Below are positions 11,523-21,930 of a DNA stretch of 64,000 bases, piece by piece. Below the pieces are notes generated by a model that worked only from the letters and a program-made list of their open reading frames with translations, did not search any database and was not told where the DNA came from. The DNA lies in assembly GCA_023053575.1 (NCBI GenBank), contig JAKZAP010000018.1, positions 3,534,001-3,598,000 of the forward strand. The letters run 5' to 3'. Source of the DNA: Branchinecta lynchi (lineage: Eukaryota > Arthropoda > Branchiopoda > Anostraca > Branchinectidae). The translations under genes and the position numbers were made by a program. The number at the start of each line of letters is the position of its first letter. The stretch's first letter is position 1.

Positions 11523-12203
11523 TTACGCTTTTGCCCACTGCGACTCTGAATCCGACTTATACTCAAGCCACAATTTGGCACCTATGTGCTTCACTCGTGT
11601 AAGCTGTACGGATCCATTATCTCGTAATTCCTTACCCTTAGCCAGTAATTCGTTTCTCACAGCGTTTAGTTTGGTCGGCAAGTCCGTACAGATCCGGACC
11701 CCCGTTCCTTTCAACTTCGATATTGAGCTGAAAATGCATTGGATATCTTTTTCGGATGATACTGAAAGGAAAACTGGAGGGGCGGTCGGTTTACGGGTAG
11801 ACACGTTCGACTTCTGGGGCATCCGGTAGCACTGCGATATTTGAATGTTATCCGCGATTTCCATTTTCGATGAAAACAATGTCGACACATTCGCGAGAAC
11901 TGTCTGTTGATGTTTTTCTTTCGGTAATCCGTGGATGATTAAGTTGAGTTTCCGGTCTCTAACTTCAATTTCGAGTAATTTCGCTTCGATTGCATCACAT
12001 CTTGACTTTTGCTCTTCAAGCTGGTTTTCTAGAATGGCAATCTTCGAATCGCGAGACTTCGATTCATTTTTCAAAATCTGAACCTCGTCCGAAATCGACG
12101 ACAGTGTAACAGCAAACTCTTTTTGCTGGCTAATTATTAGATCTAGTTTTTTTCCCAGTGCCTTCATTCCATCATCAAACGTTTTCTGGCTGACTGACGA
12201 CAT
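11523..12203 (-). CDS. LINE ORF1 protein (coiled coil, RNA-binding type)
   Basis: This 226-residue frame begins MSSVSQKTFDDGMKALGKKL. It has a long charged coiled-coil segment (about residues 35-80, with EIQIL/ENQLEEQK-type heptads). After it comes a conserved ORF1p core with LIIHGLPKE, then ISQCYRMPQK and, further on, ISKLKGTGVRICTDLP. Such proteins trimerise and coat the element's RNA. The frame is open throughout, unlike ORF2, and lies about 290 bp upstream of it. Confidence 0.8.
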   Translation of the reverse strand: MSSVSQKTFDDGMKALGKKLDLIISQQKEFAVTLSSISDEVQILKNESKSRDSKIAILENQLEEQKSRCDAIEAKLLEIEVRDRKLNLIIHGLPKEKHQQTVLANVSTLFSSKMEIADNIQISQCYRMPQKSNVSTRKPTAPPVFLSVSSEKDIQCIFSSISKLKGTGVRICTDLPTKLNAVRNELLAKGKELRDNGSVQLTRVKHIGAKLWLEYKSDSESQWAKA

Positions 12204-13214
12204 ATTTGTTTTGCTTTAAAATCCGCTCTCAGGTGAAATTTATGCCTCCATAAAAAACATCAGCAAATGCAGACTTACTGGCAAGGGGGGCTTTTGACAC
12301 CCCCCACTTTCCAAATGATGCACAGGATTATGATTTCCCGTAATCCACCTCAGTTGCTAAGCGTATCCAAATGACAGAGACTGGGCTACCGTCAGTAGAA
12401 CTAGTCAAACAAGTTCACTCGATGAATGACTGATCGAGACTGATGAAGTTGATTAGATGTTCGATTTAGGGGTAAGAAGACATGCTGAACACAATGGTGA
12501 AAACCATTTTCTCGCCGAACAAGTAGTTCGCCCGGAATCCGGCCCAGACCAGTAAGTTTGTTAAAAGTAAAAGTTTTATTTGGAGTTGATTAGATGTTCG
12601 ATTTAGGGGTAAGAAGACATGCTGAACACTTATGTGAAAACAATTTTCTACCCAGACAAGTAGTTCGCCCGGAATCCGGCCAAAACCAAGAATTGTTAAG
12701 AGTTAGGGTTTTATTTGTAGTTGATTAGATATTCGATTTAGGGGTAAGGAGATGGTGAATCCGTGTGTGACAATCATTTTTTACCCGAACATATACTTCG
12801 ACGGGAATCCGGCTGGAGCCGGAAAATTTGTTATAAGTTGAATTTTTATTTTTATTTGATTAGATGTTCAATATTGGTGAAAGAAGATACGCTGAGTTCG
12901 TCTTTGAGCTTTCTTTTTTCGACGGAAAAGTAGTTCCTGAATTTGGCCGAAACCGGGAAATTGGCAGAAGTGGCAGGAGGTTTTCGTCAAAACAGAGATG
13001 GCTTATAGGGGTAAACACACATGCTGATTCAATACCTGAACTTGTTTTTCTCAGATAACCTGTTTTTGAATTTTAATAGTAAAAATGTTCAAGGAGTCTG
13101 GCGAAGACAAGACCCAATTGTCTGGATCAAATATTGAATTTTTGGGATCCCATCGAAACCTTTGGTCTTGTTCAAGTCTTGGCGCTACTCCGTAGTGTTA
13201 TTTTACTCTGTTCT

Positions 13215-13735
13215 GCAGTTTCCTAACTACAGTTATGAAATTAGTTTTGACAGTATAACGCATTCTCAGGCCGTATTTTCTCTCATTACTTCCGGTGTGA
13301 ATATGTCTGTGGTCAATCTGATCAGATTTTCGTGTGGTCATTCTTCAGTAAGTTTCAAATGGCAAGGTAACTTGTCAGAGATTATTCCTGTCCGAACTGG
13401 TGTTCGCCAAGGGGGAGTCTTATGTCCCTACATCTTCAAATCGGCCATATCTTCTTGTCTCGATTCTTTGCACCCTGCCTACTTTTATAAAGACCATGCC
13501 TTCAGCTGCATAACCTACGCGGACTCATAGTAAGCGGTAGCCGATCCACACTCTCCAAAAATGTCAGTAAGCTGTCGTCGGGACTTCTCAAAACCGGCCT
13601 TGAAGTTAACCTCTCAAAATGTGAATACCTTTTCAAACGGTTTGAATGCATCCAGAGCTTCTATCTCTCTTGGATCGGTCATCTTCAAATCGACAGACTC
13701 TCTACAGTTTAACTCCTTCATGCAATGTTCAAATA
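13215..13735 (+). pseudogene. RT fragment of a second LINE family (frameshifted)
   Basis: The + strand frame contains DSITHSQAVFSLI, then VNLIRFSCGHSSV and TGVRQGGVLCPYIFKSA, the RT fingers/palm blocks of a non-LTR element. It reaches ITYADS and then stops where the second catalytic Asp is expected. After a frameshift the frame continues with KTGLEVNLSKCEYLF, the conserved strand downstream of the catalytic box. It differs in sequence type from the 8-12 kb LINE, so it is a separate family. No endonuclease or tail is seen nearby. Confidence 0.75.
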
Positions 13736-14373
13736 GGTGTAATAAGTTGTAATATGGCGTATATAGATTTATCTTTTCCTCGGGGCGCGCTGTAACAAGC
13801 TGTATAAGGAGAATAGACCCTGGTTCTACTTTGCGTTGTGCAAGGCCAACCAGATCGCTCGGTTGGGCTCCGCCAGCTGGCCGAAAAAAAAGGAGCTTCG
13901 CCAGGGTTGACACGGTGAACACGAAAGTTTTCTTTTTTGGAAGTAGAAGTAACAACTTTTCTTCGAAGGAACATCTTTTGTTCTATGACGTCTGCTTATT
14001 GTTAGGTAGAGGAACGCTGCTTTCTATACGTTAATTTAGTAGTTTTGTACAATATAATGGTCGTCAAATTGTACTCGATCATGTACTTCGATTCGTAGCC
14101 TACTAAGAAAACTTTTTCTGATCTTTAGAAGCTCCAAAAATTGTATCAGTGTCACAACAATACTGAACGTCGCACGGATAAGAACCTTTCACTTCAGTTT
14201 GAACAAGGGTGTGCAATAAAACGTAAACATCACGTATAGCGTGACTTATTTGAACAACGCTTTCAGTGCGTTTAATTTATTGAGTTGTGGGAACGGACTC
14301 GTATTTCTACAGAAACTTCACTGGAAATTAGGCTTTCAATCTTTCAAGTTCTTCAGTTTTTATTTTGTTTAAG

Positions 14374-14532
14374 GTTAAAGCGTCCAACGTTTGGCATAGC
14401 CCATGCATTGACAAAGCAGAGCAGCTGACATACTTGGTCACTAAATGTGAACTTGAGTGCTTCGGCGACTTTTTCCTTGAGCTTCAGAAAAACGTCACAG
14501 CCGCCTCGTGTGGTCTCCCATTCATGAAAGAG
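14374..14532 (+). CDS. DEG/ENaC channel gene, cysteine-rich thumb exon
   Basis: This 53-codon exon runs from a pyrimidine-rich acceptor ending TTTAAG to a GTAAAG donor, phase 0 at both ends. It encodes VWHSPCIDKAEQLTYLV, then KCELEC, and later ASCGLPFMKE. This matches the family layout W-x-x-C ... Y-x-x-x-x-C-x-x-x-C ... C-x-C-x-x-x-x-M of the thumb domain, with one Cys of the usual C-x-C lacking. It joins in frame to the 31-codon exon at 15854 (or 16319). Confidence 0.85.
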
Positions 14533-15465
14533 GTAAAGATATTTCTCGCCAATAGGCTAGGGGGAAGTTCGACGTCAGATTTAAAGCACGTGTCGAAGCA
14601 CAGACAATTTCAGCAGTCTAGCTAGCGTACCTTACTCCTTTCAAACTGTGCTGTATAAAAAAAAAAAAAAAAAAAAACTCAACCTAGCTGTTTTAGTCTC
14701 GCACAGATCCATCAGCTTTGGCGGGGAGCACCGAAAATGTTGCATAATCGTTTTCTGACCAATGAACTCCTTGGAAGCAAATACCGGGATCGCCAAGAGC
14801 CAACCGTGGCAGAAGCAAAAATGGGTACATTTCTGAAATTGTGGATAAAAATGAAATCGGAAATCTCAGAAAGGAGAATGAACCGCCCCAGATTCGAATA
14901 ACACGTCAGTCTTCAGCTCGAATTCAGGCCAATTATAACGATTAAGAACGCAGAGTGGATCAGTAACATAGGTACGATATTGCAGGTCGCATCCTATTGG
15001 TCGCTATGACGGTCGTTTAAGAACCAACCAATAGGAATTCAAGCGAGCAGCGGAAGGTCATTACAGGAAATTTGTTTAGTATTATCCTCCTTTGGACCTC
15101 TCCCTGTTTTTTTCTTTCTTTCTCGTTCTTCCTGTAGTACCTATTCAGTTAGTTGATTCTGTTTGGTTGTTTAATTAATATCGGTTATTTCCCTGCCCTA
15201 GCCAAGCACTGATTTTATTATCCAGTGAAACTGAAAACTGAAAGCAAGTTCTTTTCTTGGAGTGCAAGTCTGAAGCCCTCGAGCTCTCATTTCTGATGTA
15301 TTTTTTTGTTTACAGAACTTGATTACACAATTGAGAAAGAGCCAAAAACGTCTCCAGTCATTTGAAGGCTCAGGATAATTATCAAGGTCGAAAGTCCTAT
15401 ATACGTCACAGTGTTGAATTTTGTATACTCCTTTCCGTTTTCGTTGGGTAGGCTGCAATCTCTCT
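14533..15465. other. DEG/ENaC intron, no further exon seen
   Basis: Holds a pure poly-A tract at about 14658-14677 and a C/T-rich retroposon-like stretch near 15085-15130. No conserved coding sequence is visible. Confidence 0.5.
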
Positions 15466-15758
15466 GAGCGCGTTCCATCCTACTTACTGTAGTTACTACG
15501 CATGACGTCACGAATTCTAGCTTTTTGCCGTCAAGGCTGGAACGATTTTTTTATTTTCCAGTAGAATATCATCCCACGGCGGAATCCGACCAATCACGTT
15601 ACGGAGATCCATAGTTACTACGCTCCCGAGCGTGGTAAGCAAATAGTTACTACTAGTTATTTCGAGAAGGTTGGAACGGTCAGCGTAGTAACTTCTGGTG
15701 AGGTTGGAACGGAAATAGTGACTAATAGTTACTATTGGTAGAAGGGTGGAACACGCTC
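15466..15758. mobile_element. MITE, second member of the GTTCCACCCT family
   Basis: The left end is GAGCGCGTTCCATCC and the right end GGGTGGAACACGCTC, nearly perfect inverted copies. The interior has the same GTTACTA/TAGTAAC-rich sequence as 1963-2257. Its right three quarters were later duplicated together with the neighbouring channel exon. Confidence 0.8.
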
Positions 15759-15853
15759 TTTGTAGCACTGCTGTTACGGGAGTAAGGAACGAGCCCTTTC
15801 TTTTTGTTTTCAACAATGTGACTGTTTCTATACAGGCTGTTTTTCTGTTCAAG

Positions 15854-15946
15854 GGACGTGCAAGCATGGTGAGGTATTGCAACACGAGCCAGGAATACGC
15901 GCAGGCGGATATGTTAGTGTACCAAATGTTAGAGGAAGGATTGTGG
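15854..15946 (+). CDS. DEG/ENaC channel gene, 31-codon exon, copy 1
   Basis: Starts after the acceptor TTCTGTTCAAG and ends at GTAAGT, phase 0 at both ends. It encodes RYCNTSQEYAQADMLVY followed by an acidic stretch. It corresponds to the segment between the 'CxC-M' motif and the second 'CxC-x-P-C' motif of DEG/ENaC channels (in ASIC the piece starting YCTPEQYKEC). An identical copy lies 465 bp downstream. One copy gives the usual spacing; including both would lengthen the thumb by 31 residues without breaking the frame. Confidence 0.85.
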
Positions 15947-16318
15947 GTAAGTTTAAAGAACTTATGATACTACAGGCCATTCTGGCTTTTTGCTGTCAAG
16001 GCTGGAACGATCTTTCTATTTTCCAGCGGGATATCATGCCACGGGCGAATCCGACCAATCACGTTACGGAGATCCATAGTTACTACGCTCCCGAGCGTGG
16101 TAAGCAAATAGTTACTACTAGTTATTTCGAGAAGGTTGGAACGGTCAGCGTAGTAACTTCTGGTGAGGTTGGAACGGAAATAGTGACTAATAGTTACTAT
16201 TGGTAGAAGGGTGGAACACGCTCTTTGTAGCACTGCTGTTACGGGAGTAAGGAACGAGCCCTTTCTTTTTGTTTTCAACAATGTGACTGTTTCTATACAG
16301 GCTGTTTTTCTGTTCAAG

Positions 16319-16411
16319 GGACGTGCAAGCATGGTGAGGTATTGCAACACGAGCCAGGAATACGCGCAGGCGGATATGTTAGTGTACCAAATGTTAGAGG
16401 AAGGATTGTGG
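16319..16411 (+). CDS. DEG/ENaC channel gene, 31-codon exon, copy 2
   Basis: Identical in sequence and splice sites to 15854-15946, in phase 0 at both ends. Both copies are therefore spliceable and compatible with either neighbour. The copies may be used alternatively, or the second may be skipped; sequence cannot tell. Because they are identical, alternative use would not change the protein, only inclusion of both would. Confidence 0.7.
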
Positions 16412-16914
16412 GTAAGTTTAAAGAACTTATGATACTACAGGCCATTTACGAAAATGCCTAATTTTTGGGTTGACCAAGCTGCAGTTACGGTGTGACAAAG
16501 ATTAATCCACAAGAACCATTTGAAATTCTTTTTCGACATTTTTTATTGAGTTGCGTGTGCCCCAGCTTCTCGCATACTGCTTTCGATGTCGTTTATCTGC
16601 TGTAGCCTACCATACGCTGATAATTAATCGTCAGTGGACTAGAAAAGCAAAGAAAGCTAGCAAAGGTAAAACCGAACAAGATAAAATACAGAAAATGATC
16701 GATGGCAAATAATACCATACAAACATGACCACGAACTATGAAAGTAACGAATAAAGAACGGCACAAATGAATTTACATATCTTTCAGTCGAACCTAGTGG
16801 GTAAGTAGTCAGTTCACTTGGTTAACGAGTTTGAGTACGTGTGTTGGGCCTGTCTTCATTTTGTTCGGTATACGCGTGCAACATTGCTTTGTAAGGTTCA
16901 GAGTTAATACTTTT

Positions 16915-17060
16915 ATCTTGCGAACACAAGATCAGGATTTCCGGGCTGTATTTCCTGCACTTTCATCCTCAAGTTGAAAAAAACTCAACTTTTCTATATG
17001 GAAGTGATGATAGTGCCGAAAATCCGTGCAGGAATTCCAGTCTGGGAGCTCCCGATACTG
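16915..17060. mobile_element. Hairpin MITE (TATGGAAAAGTTGAA family), copy 2
   Basis: The arms GCGAACACAAGATCAGG and CTGATCGTGTGTTCGC are inverted. The centre reads AAGTTGAAAAAAACTCAACTT. Same layout as 2480-2665. Located in the channel-gene intron. Confidence 0.7.
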
Positions 17061-17299
17061 ATCGTGTGTTCGCTCTATTACAGCCAAAGCTTGTTGTTAA
17101 GTCGTGTCTACGTTGCTCAAGGGAAGGAAGCCCGAGACGTTTAAAGGACCCCTCTTGCTTATTCTGCCTTTTATAATATACTTAGCTCCATTATGGAATT
17201 GTAAGCTTCTAAAACGCGTTGCCTATTCAAATATTATGTGTCCGTTATTGACTGTTACATATCCGTCTTTCCCTTATTTTAATGCAGCTGTGACCAGGC

Positions 17300-17890
17300 A
17301 CATTTAGACTCGAGTTACCGCTAAAACTGTACCGAAAACTTTTTATATGATTACCTTTCTGCTAGGTTAAACACATTAGTGACTATTTTCTATGAGCTAT
17401 GGACAGGTTTGGCCGAGTATCTCCACCAGTTTGGGAGGTGACTCAGGTCACAGACAGACGGACGGACATATCCATTACTTTCGATTGAGATACCACACAT
17501 TTAGACTCGAGTTACCGCTAAAACTGTACCGAAAACTTTTTATATGATTACCTTTCTGCTAGGTTAAACACATTAGTGACTATTTTCTATGAGCTATGGA
17601 CAGGTTTGGCCGAGTATCTCCACCAGTTTGGGAGGTGACTCAGGTCACAGACAGACGGACGGACATATCCATTACTTTCGATTGAGATACCACACATTTA
17701 GACTCGAGTTACCGCTAAAACTGTACCGAAAACTTTTTATATGATTACCTTTCTGCTAGGTTAAACACATTAGTGACTATTTTCTATGAGCTATGGACAG
17801 GTTTGGCCGAGTATCTCCACCAGTTTGGGAGGTGACTCAGGTCACAGACAGACGGACGGACATATCCATTACTTTCGATTGAGATACCAA
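17300..17890 (+). repeat. Three apparently identical 197-bp tandem units
   Basis: Units start at 17300, 17497 and 17694 with ACATTTAGACTCGAG and end in TTCGATTGAGATACC. I see no difference between the three copies. Each contains CAGACAGACGGACGGACA, a word type also present in the satellite-bearing element. The unit is intronic and encodes nothing. Confidence 0.9.
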
Positions 17891-18158
17891 AAAGTCGAAA
17901 TAAACAGATAAAATAATTCTTGTAATACCGTAAATTATATTCCTTCACAGGAGGAACTGGAGCTCCTAGTTCCTACACGCCTATTGCTGATTACAGCTTG
18001 TCCTATAAAACAATAGTAAGGGCGATTCTGGCATTCTCACGGGTTTGCTTTCGAAAAAGCAAAGCGATGGTCTGCCGAGCATAAGAACTAACGGGAAAAC
18101 ATTGTCCAACTTCCTTTCCAACTCGTCTTGCCGAGATCGCTTTCCAGTTTGCATTCAC

Positions 18159-18192
18159 ATAATAATAATAATAATAATATAATAATAATAAT
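18159..18192 (+). repeat. (ATA)n microsatellite
   Basis: Runs of AATAATAAT with one slipped unit; short open frames here are low-complexity artefacts. Confidence 0.9.
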
Positions 18193-19227
18193 TTACTTGT
18201 AACCCACTGCACAAAAACAATGTGAAGATAGTAGAGTAAAAAAGAGTAAGAAACAAATAAACAACTGAAGAAACACTAATACAACAAAATAAACCCAAAA
18301 AATCAACAGAACAAACGGATGAGCCCGTGATATGGAGTAAGCCGTTCATATGCTTGTCCAGATAAATTTGTATGAAGCTCCTGGAGTTTTGTCGTTATAT
18401 CGGGAGCTTTGTATTTTCGGATTATTTTCCGATTTCGATATGAAATAGGCTAATAAAGCAGGTATTTCCAGTATTTGTAGTAACATGTACGTGTATGTAT
18501 GTCACTCTTTTTCAATAGAATAAAAGTGCCAGAAAGATAGAGTAGGCTATAGAGTGATCGCAAAATACTGAATAGAAAGAAACCAAAGCCTTTCGGCTTT
18601 GGTTTGGATTCACTCAGAGTCACTTTCCAAAACTAGCGGACTGCAGCTCTGGAAGCAAAGCGAAGCTGTAAAAACCGCATAAGCTAGCGGAGCTTTCCAG
18701 ATCAACAGAATTATCCTGTAATTTGTTAGCACTAAAAATTTTAGGCCGCGGAAATGATGTTAAAACGAAAGAAGAAAAGGTATTTGGACGCGAAGAATCA
18801 CCTGTACTGTTGAAATCACACTATTCATCCGCACTTCACCATTTATTCCTCTAACTCACGACATAACCTTTTTCTCGCCTCCGAACATCAGTCAGAAGCA
18901 GAGACAAGTACACACCAATGTATTTCCTACACCTCCTCCGATTCCCCAGATAATTCCTTTCTATTCATGCGTGTCTTCTTATTTCTGACGAGAAGCGCGA
19001 GACAGCGAGACCGGATAGCGACTGTGAGCTTCGATCTTACTAGGGCACTGCGACGTCAATACCTGCCTAACCAGGAAGGCCCACCGCTAGTACTGGAGGT
19101 CCGTATAGTCATCTTCCCCCCTTTCAATCTTTTTAATACCTCTGCTACCTCTACTTGACTGACAGCGACATAGCCTATAGCATATTATACTGAAAGGTGC
19201 GAATTAATTGTTTTTATTTCGATCCAG

Positions 19228-19408
19228 AGCGAAGGAATGTGTGACTGCAGTCGAGCCTGCGAAGATGTGACCTATGAACTCAATGTGGAGATGATAAAAA
19301 GCAAGCGATCAACGACATCTCGCGTTCGAGTTTTTTATTCCTCCAAATCCTACGAGACAACGTCGGAAGAACTTGCTTACAAGGGCGTCCCTCTATTTTG
19401 CGATATTG
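19228..19408 (+). CDS. DEG/ENaC channel gene, pre-TM2 exon
   Basis: Begins after acceptor GATCCAG and ends at GTAAGT in phase 1. It encodes MCDCSRACEDVTYEL, the family's C-x-C-x-x-x-C motif that closes the thumb. Next comes a strand RVRVFYSSKSYETT matching the palm strand (in ASIC, LDIFFEVLNYET), then LAYKGVPLFCDIG, the sequence leading into TM2 and the pore. About 60 codons. The upstream junction is in phase 0 with the 31-codon exon, and the downstream split glycine codon is completed by the last exon. Confidence 0.92.
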
Positions 19409-19943
19409 GTAAGTTTCGAGGGGTATTAACTCTATGGCTAGACGTATACAGTAGTTTATTTACGCAGGGACAGAATTAATACAAGGGACTTGGCCGTGGC
19501 GAATAAACCTGATATGTTGTAAAAATACATAAGACTGAAACATATTTCAGGTTTGTTTGGCATGTAACGACACGAAATATTTAATTCCAGTGTTTATAAC
19601 AACTCTTGCAAAGTGCCTTTTTCTCGAAGTAGCATTTCCTCACGCCGTCTTGAAAATGCTTTATGTTTGAGAGCTGGCCAAGAGTTGAAACGACTTAAGA
19701 AAAAGCAAGTATATAATGACAAAAGAAATTGTATATAGAGAGTCAGTCTTAAGTTAGTCTTAAGACAGTAGTGATTAAGGATCGTTGGATTAACAGATGT
19801 ATTCGATGTATGCAGAACTTCAATATTAAAAGTAAGTGTGTTTTCTAACCACTGTTTATCGAATGTAGGACCTACCGTCCGAACTTCCCCTCCACAGTTA
19901 CGAACCAACCCTTCGAGGATTAAGATCGGAGTACCGGTATAGT

Positions 19944-20268
19944 CTAATATGTACACTGTCAGAGTTTCATAAAAGATGGCGTATAACACTTTCAAGAATA
20001 ACACCTTTTCACTTAGAAATAAAGTAGGGAACGAAAGAAACATAACAGATAACATCCCAAAGTGTTATCTGTTGAAACCGCGCATCCTTCTGTTGTCGCT
20101 ATGTAACTTCTGACAGTGTAGTATGTTTACCTATTGAAGGTGTTGTTGGAGATCTAGGTACGAAATAGTATAAACTTAATTGGTCATAACACTTTATTTC
20201 TAAGTAAAAAGGCGTATTATTGAAAGTGTTATGCGCAATCTGTTGTGAAACTTCTGACAGTGTACCAA
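19944..20268. mobile_element. Two adjacent short inverted-repeat elements (TACACTGTCAGA ends)
   Basis: Left end TACACTGTCAGAGTTTCA at about 19952 and opposing end TTCTGACAGTGTA at about 20108 bound one element. A second TTCTGACAGTGTA end at about 20252 closes an adjacent, similar one. Interiors share GTTATCTGTTGAAAC-type words. A degenerate relative lies near 26520-26625. Confidence 0.55.
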
Positions 20269-20461
20269 CCGCTCGGCTACACGCTACACGTATATTAGAT
20301 ACTCGGTTTCGGACAACAAGTTAAAGCGTAAATGACACACGAGAGTCATAACATTAATTTAACAGGCATATTTAAAGTCCCTTGTACAGATTTCATCTTT
20401 ACGTAAATAAGTTTTCAATCTCAGGAAGTGAACTGTTTCCACCAACGAGCGGGAGCCTTTA

Positions 20462-20537
20462 TTCCCGTAGTCGGTGGTCCAGTGGTTAGAGCGTTGGCAG
20501 TTGAAGCCGGAGGTTGCTGGTTCAAATCCCGCATGCG
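20462..20537 (+). repeat. tRNA-derived SINE head / tRNA pseudogene
   Basis: An A-box-like stretch (GTGGTCCAGTGGTTAGAGCG) and a perfect B-box (GGTTCAAATCC) are spaced as in a tRNA. The anticodon arm TTGGC-loop-GCCGG is intact. The position before the anticodon is G instead of T and the acceptor ends do not pair, so this is not a functional tRNA. Read in reverse it gives the AGFEPATSGF string often seen in translated tRNA-SINEs. Confidence 0.65.
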
Positions 20538-20599
20538 GAGCATATTTGTCTTTCAATTTACTGCCTACAGTTGTGTATCAGTCCTCCCCTTTCTAGATT

Positions 20600-21649
20600 T
20601 TGAGGTGCGCTTTGGTGTGGGGGGGGGGGTAAATTAAGGGGCAAACGAAATATTTTCACACAGATAATGTGTTTTACTTGAAGTTGATTAGATATCCGAT
20701 TTAGGGGTAAGAGGACATTCTGAACACGACGGTGAAAACTATTTTTCGCCGGACAAGTAGTTAGCCCGGCATCCGGCCAAAACCGGAAAGTCTGTTAGAA
20801 GTAAAAGTTTTATTTGAAGTTGATTAGATGCTCGATTTAGGGGTAGGAAGACATGCTGAACACGGTGGTCAGAACCATTTTCTCGCCGGGCAAGTAGTTC
20901 ACCCGGAATTCGGCAAAAACCGGAAAGTTTGTTAAAAGTAAAAGTTTTATTTGAAGTTGATTAGATGCTCGATTTAGGGGTAGGAAGACATGCTGAACAC
21001 GGTGGTCAGAACCATTTTCTCGCCGGGCAAGTAGTTCGCCCGGAATTCGGCAAAAACCGGAAAGTTTGTTAAAAGTAAAAGTTTTATTTGAAGTTGAGTA
21101 GATGTTCGGTTGAGGGGTAAGAAGACATGCTGAACATTTATGTAAAAAATATTTTCTACCCGGACAACTTGTTCGCCCAGAATCAGGCCAAAACCGGAAA
21201 ATTTGTTAAAAGCAAAAGTTTTATTTGAAGTTGATTGGATGACAGATATAAGGGAAAGAAAAGTCGCTGAACCTGTATATGGCAATCTTTTTTTTTACCG
21301 GGACATGTAAGTTAAAGTTTTACTTGAAGTTGATTAGATGTTCTTACGGATAAGGAGATAAGCTGAATTCGTTTATGAGCTGTCTTTTTTTTCTGGCCAA
21401 GTATGGTAGTTCGTTCGGAATTCGGCCGAAATCGGTAAACACACATGCTGAATCCATATCTGAACTTGGTTTTCTTAGATGATCCGTAATTTGGCCTTAC
21501 TCTGTTTCTAAATTTTAAAAGTAAAAATATCCAAAAAGTCCGGCGAACACTTGATACGGCGAAAACAAATTGATACGGCGAAAACAAATCGTAACTGTCT
21601 GCATTAAATATTGAATTTTTGGGATCCCATCGGAACCTTTGGTCTTGTT
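20600..21649 (+). mobile_element. Satellite-bearing element, copy 2
   Basis: Five monomers of 136-137 bp begin at 20683, 20819, 20956, 21093 and 21230 (GTTGATTAGATG...). The second and third are nearly identical. The unit then decays towards the right end GGGATCCCATCGG...GGTCTTGTT at 21649. The left end is truncated at a poly-G run near 20622-20632. It lies in the last intron of the channel gene. Confidence 0.8.
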
Positions 21650-21659
21650 CCATCAGAAA

Positions 21660-21930
21660 GCCGGTAATGTAAATTTTTCCACGTTTTCTCCACGAGTCGA
21701 AAAAGGCTTAAAACAGCCAAAGCCGTGGATAATTTCTTGAAAGCAGAGCCTAGTTTTAAACTATTCAATTTTTATTCAAACAATGATCACAGGTTTGTTT
21801 CCTTCCCCGAAGTTGAACCAGAAGATTGACAGCCTGACAAGGACCCATGCCAAGAAGGGCCGAAATATCGCTGATGAAAAATCATAGCTGACGTATCCGT
21901 TGCAAACATTGTTTGAATAAATGTTTGAAA
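21660..21930. repeat. Dispersed repeat with TTAAAACAGCC and CCAAGAAGGGCCGAAA words
   Basis: The stretch AAAAGGCTTAAAACAGCCAAA recurs near 29205-29225. The adjacent word CCAAGAAGGGCCGAAATAT recurs near 1545, 27745 and 49545. No coding content. Confidence 0.5.

Larger units (their letters stand above)
7748..12445 (-). mobile_element. CR1/L2-like non-LTR retrotransposon, nearly full length, dead
   Basis: Read on the minus strand: a 5' leader (12445-12204), ORF1 (12203-11523), ORF2 endonuclease (to 10468), reverse transcriptase (10481-8703) and a C-terminal region (8559-8080). A 3' UTR follows and ends in short tandem repeats of TTGAACC (about 7748-7770). The element is inserted in a satellite array that resumes at GATGAAGTTGATTAG; TGAAG is a possible short target duplication. 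ORF2 carries a frameshift, an altered catalytic motif and a 143-bp insertion, so it cannot be active. Confidence 0.85.
7236..13172 (+). mobile_element. Satellite-bearing element, copy 1, interrupted by a LINE
   Basis: The element starts at GGGATCCCAAAACGTAAG and ends at GGGATCCCATCG...GGTCTTGTT. It carries a (CCGT)n-rich stretch near 7286-7310. Inside are diverged monomers of about 137 bp (core words GATTAGATGTTCGATTTAGG and CCGGAATCCGGCCAAAACC) at about 7440-7747 and 12446-13060. A 4.7-kb LINE separates the two halves. Other copies lie at about 20600-21649 (+), 30382-30999 (-) and 36309-37473 (-). No protein is encoded by the element itself. Confidence 0.75.
15513..16442 (+). repeat. 465-bp tandem duplication covering MITE and channel exon
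   Basis: Two head-to-tail copies: 15513-15977 and 15978-16442. Each runs from ATTCT(A/G)GCTTTTTGC in the MITE to ACTACAGGCC after the exon. The first 75 bp of the copies differ at about nine positions, while the rest, including the exon and its splice sites, looks identical. The second copy lacks the MITE left end, so the duplication came after the MITE insertion. Confidence 0.9.

Noticed and set aside
15517..16350. Two long, nearly identical minus-strand open frames (about 122-126 codons)
   Set aside because: They run backward over the MITE and the duplicated channel exon; the + strand exon has splice sites and family motifs, so these are shadows.
20462..20537. Functional tRNA with anticodon TTG
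   Set aside because: Acceptor stem does not pair, base before the anticodon is G, and it sits in a repeat; called SINE-derived.
20359..20556. Minus-strand frame with AGFEPATSGF
   Set aside because: A well-known translation artefact of tRNA-derived SINEs; the + strand shows A and B boxes.
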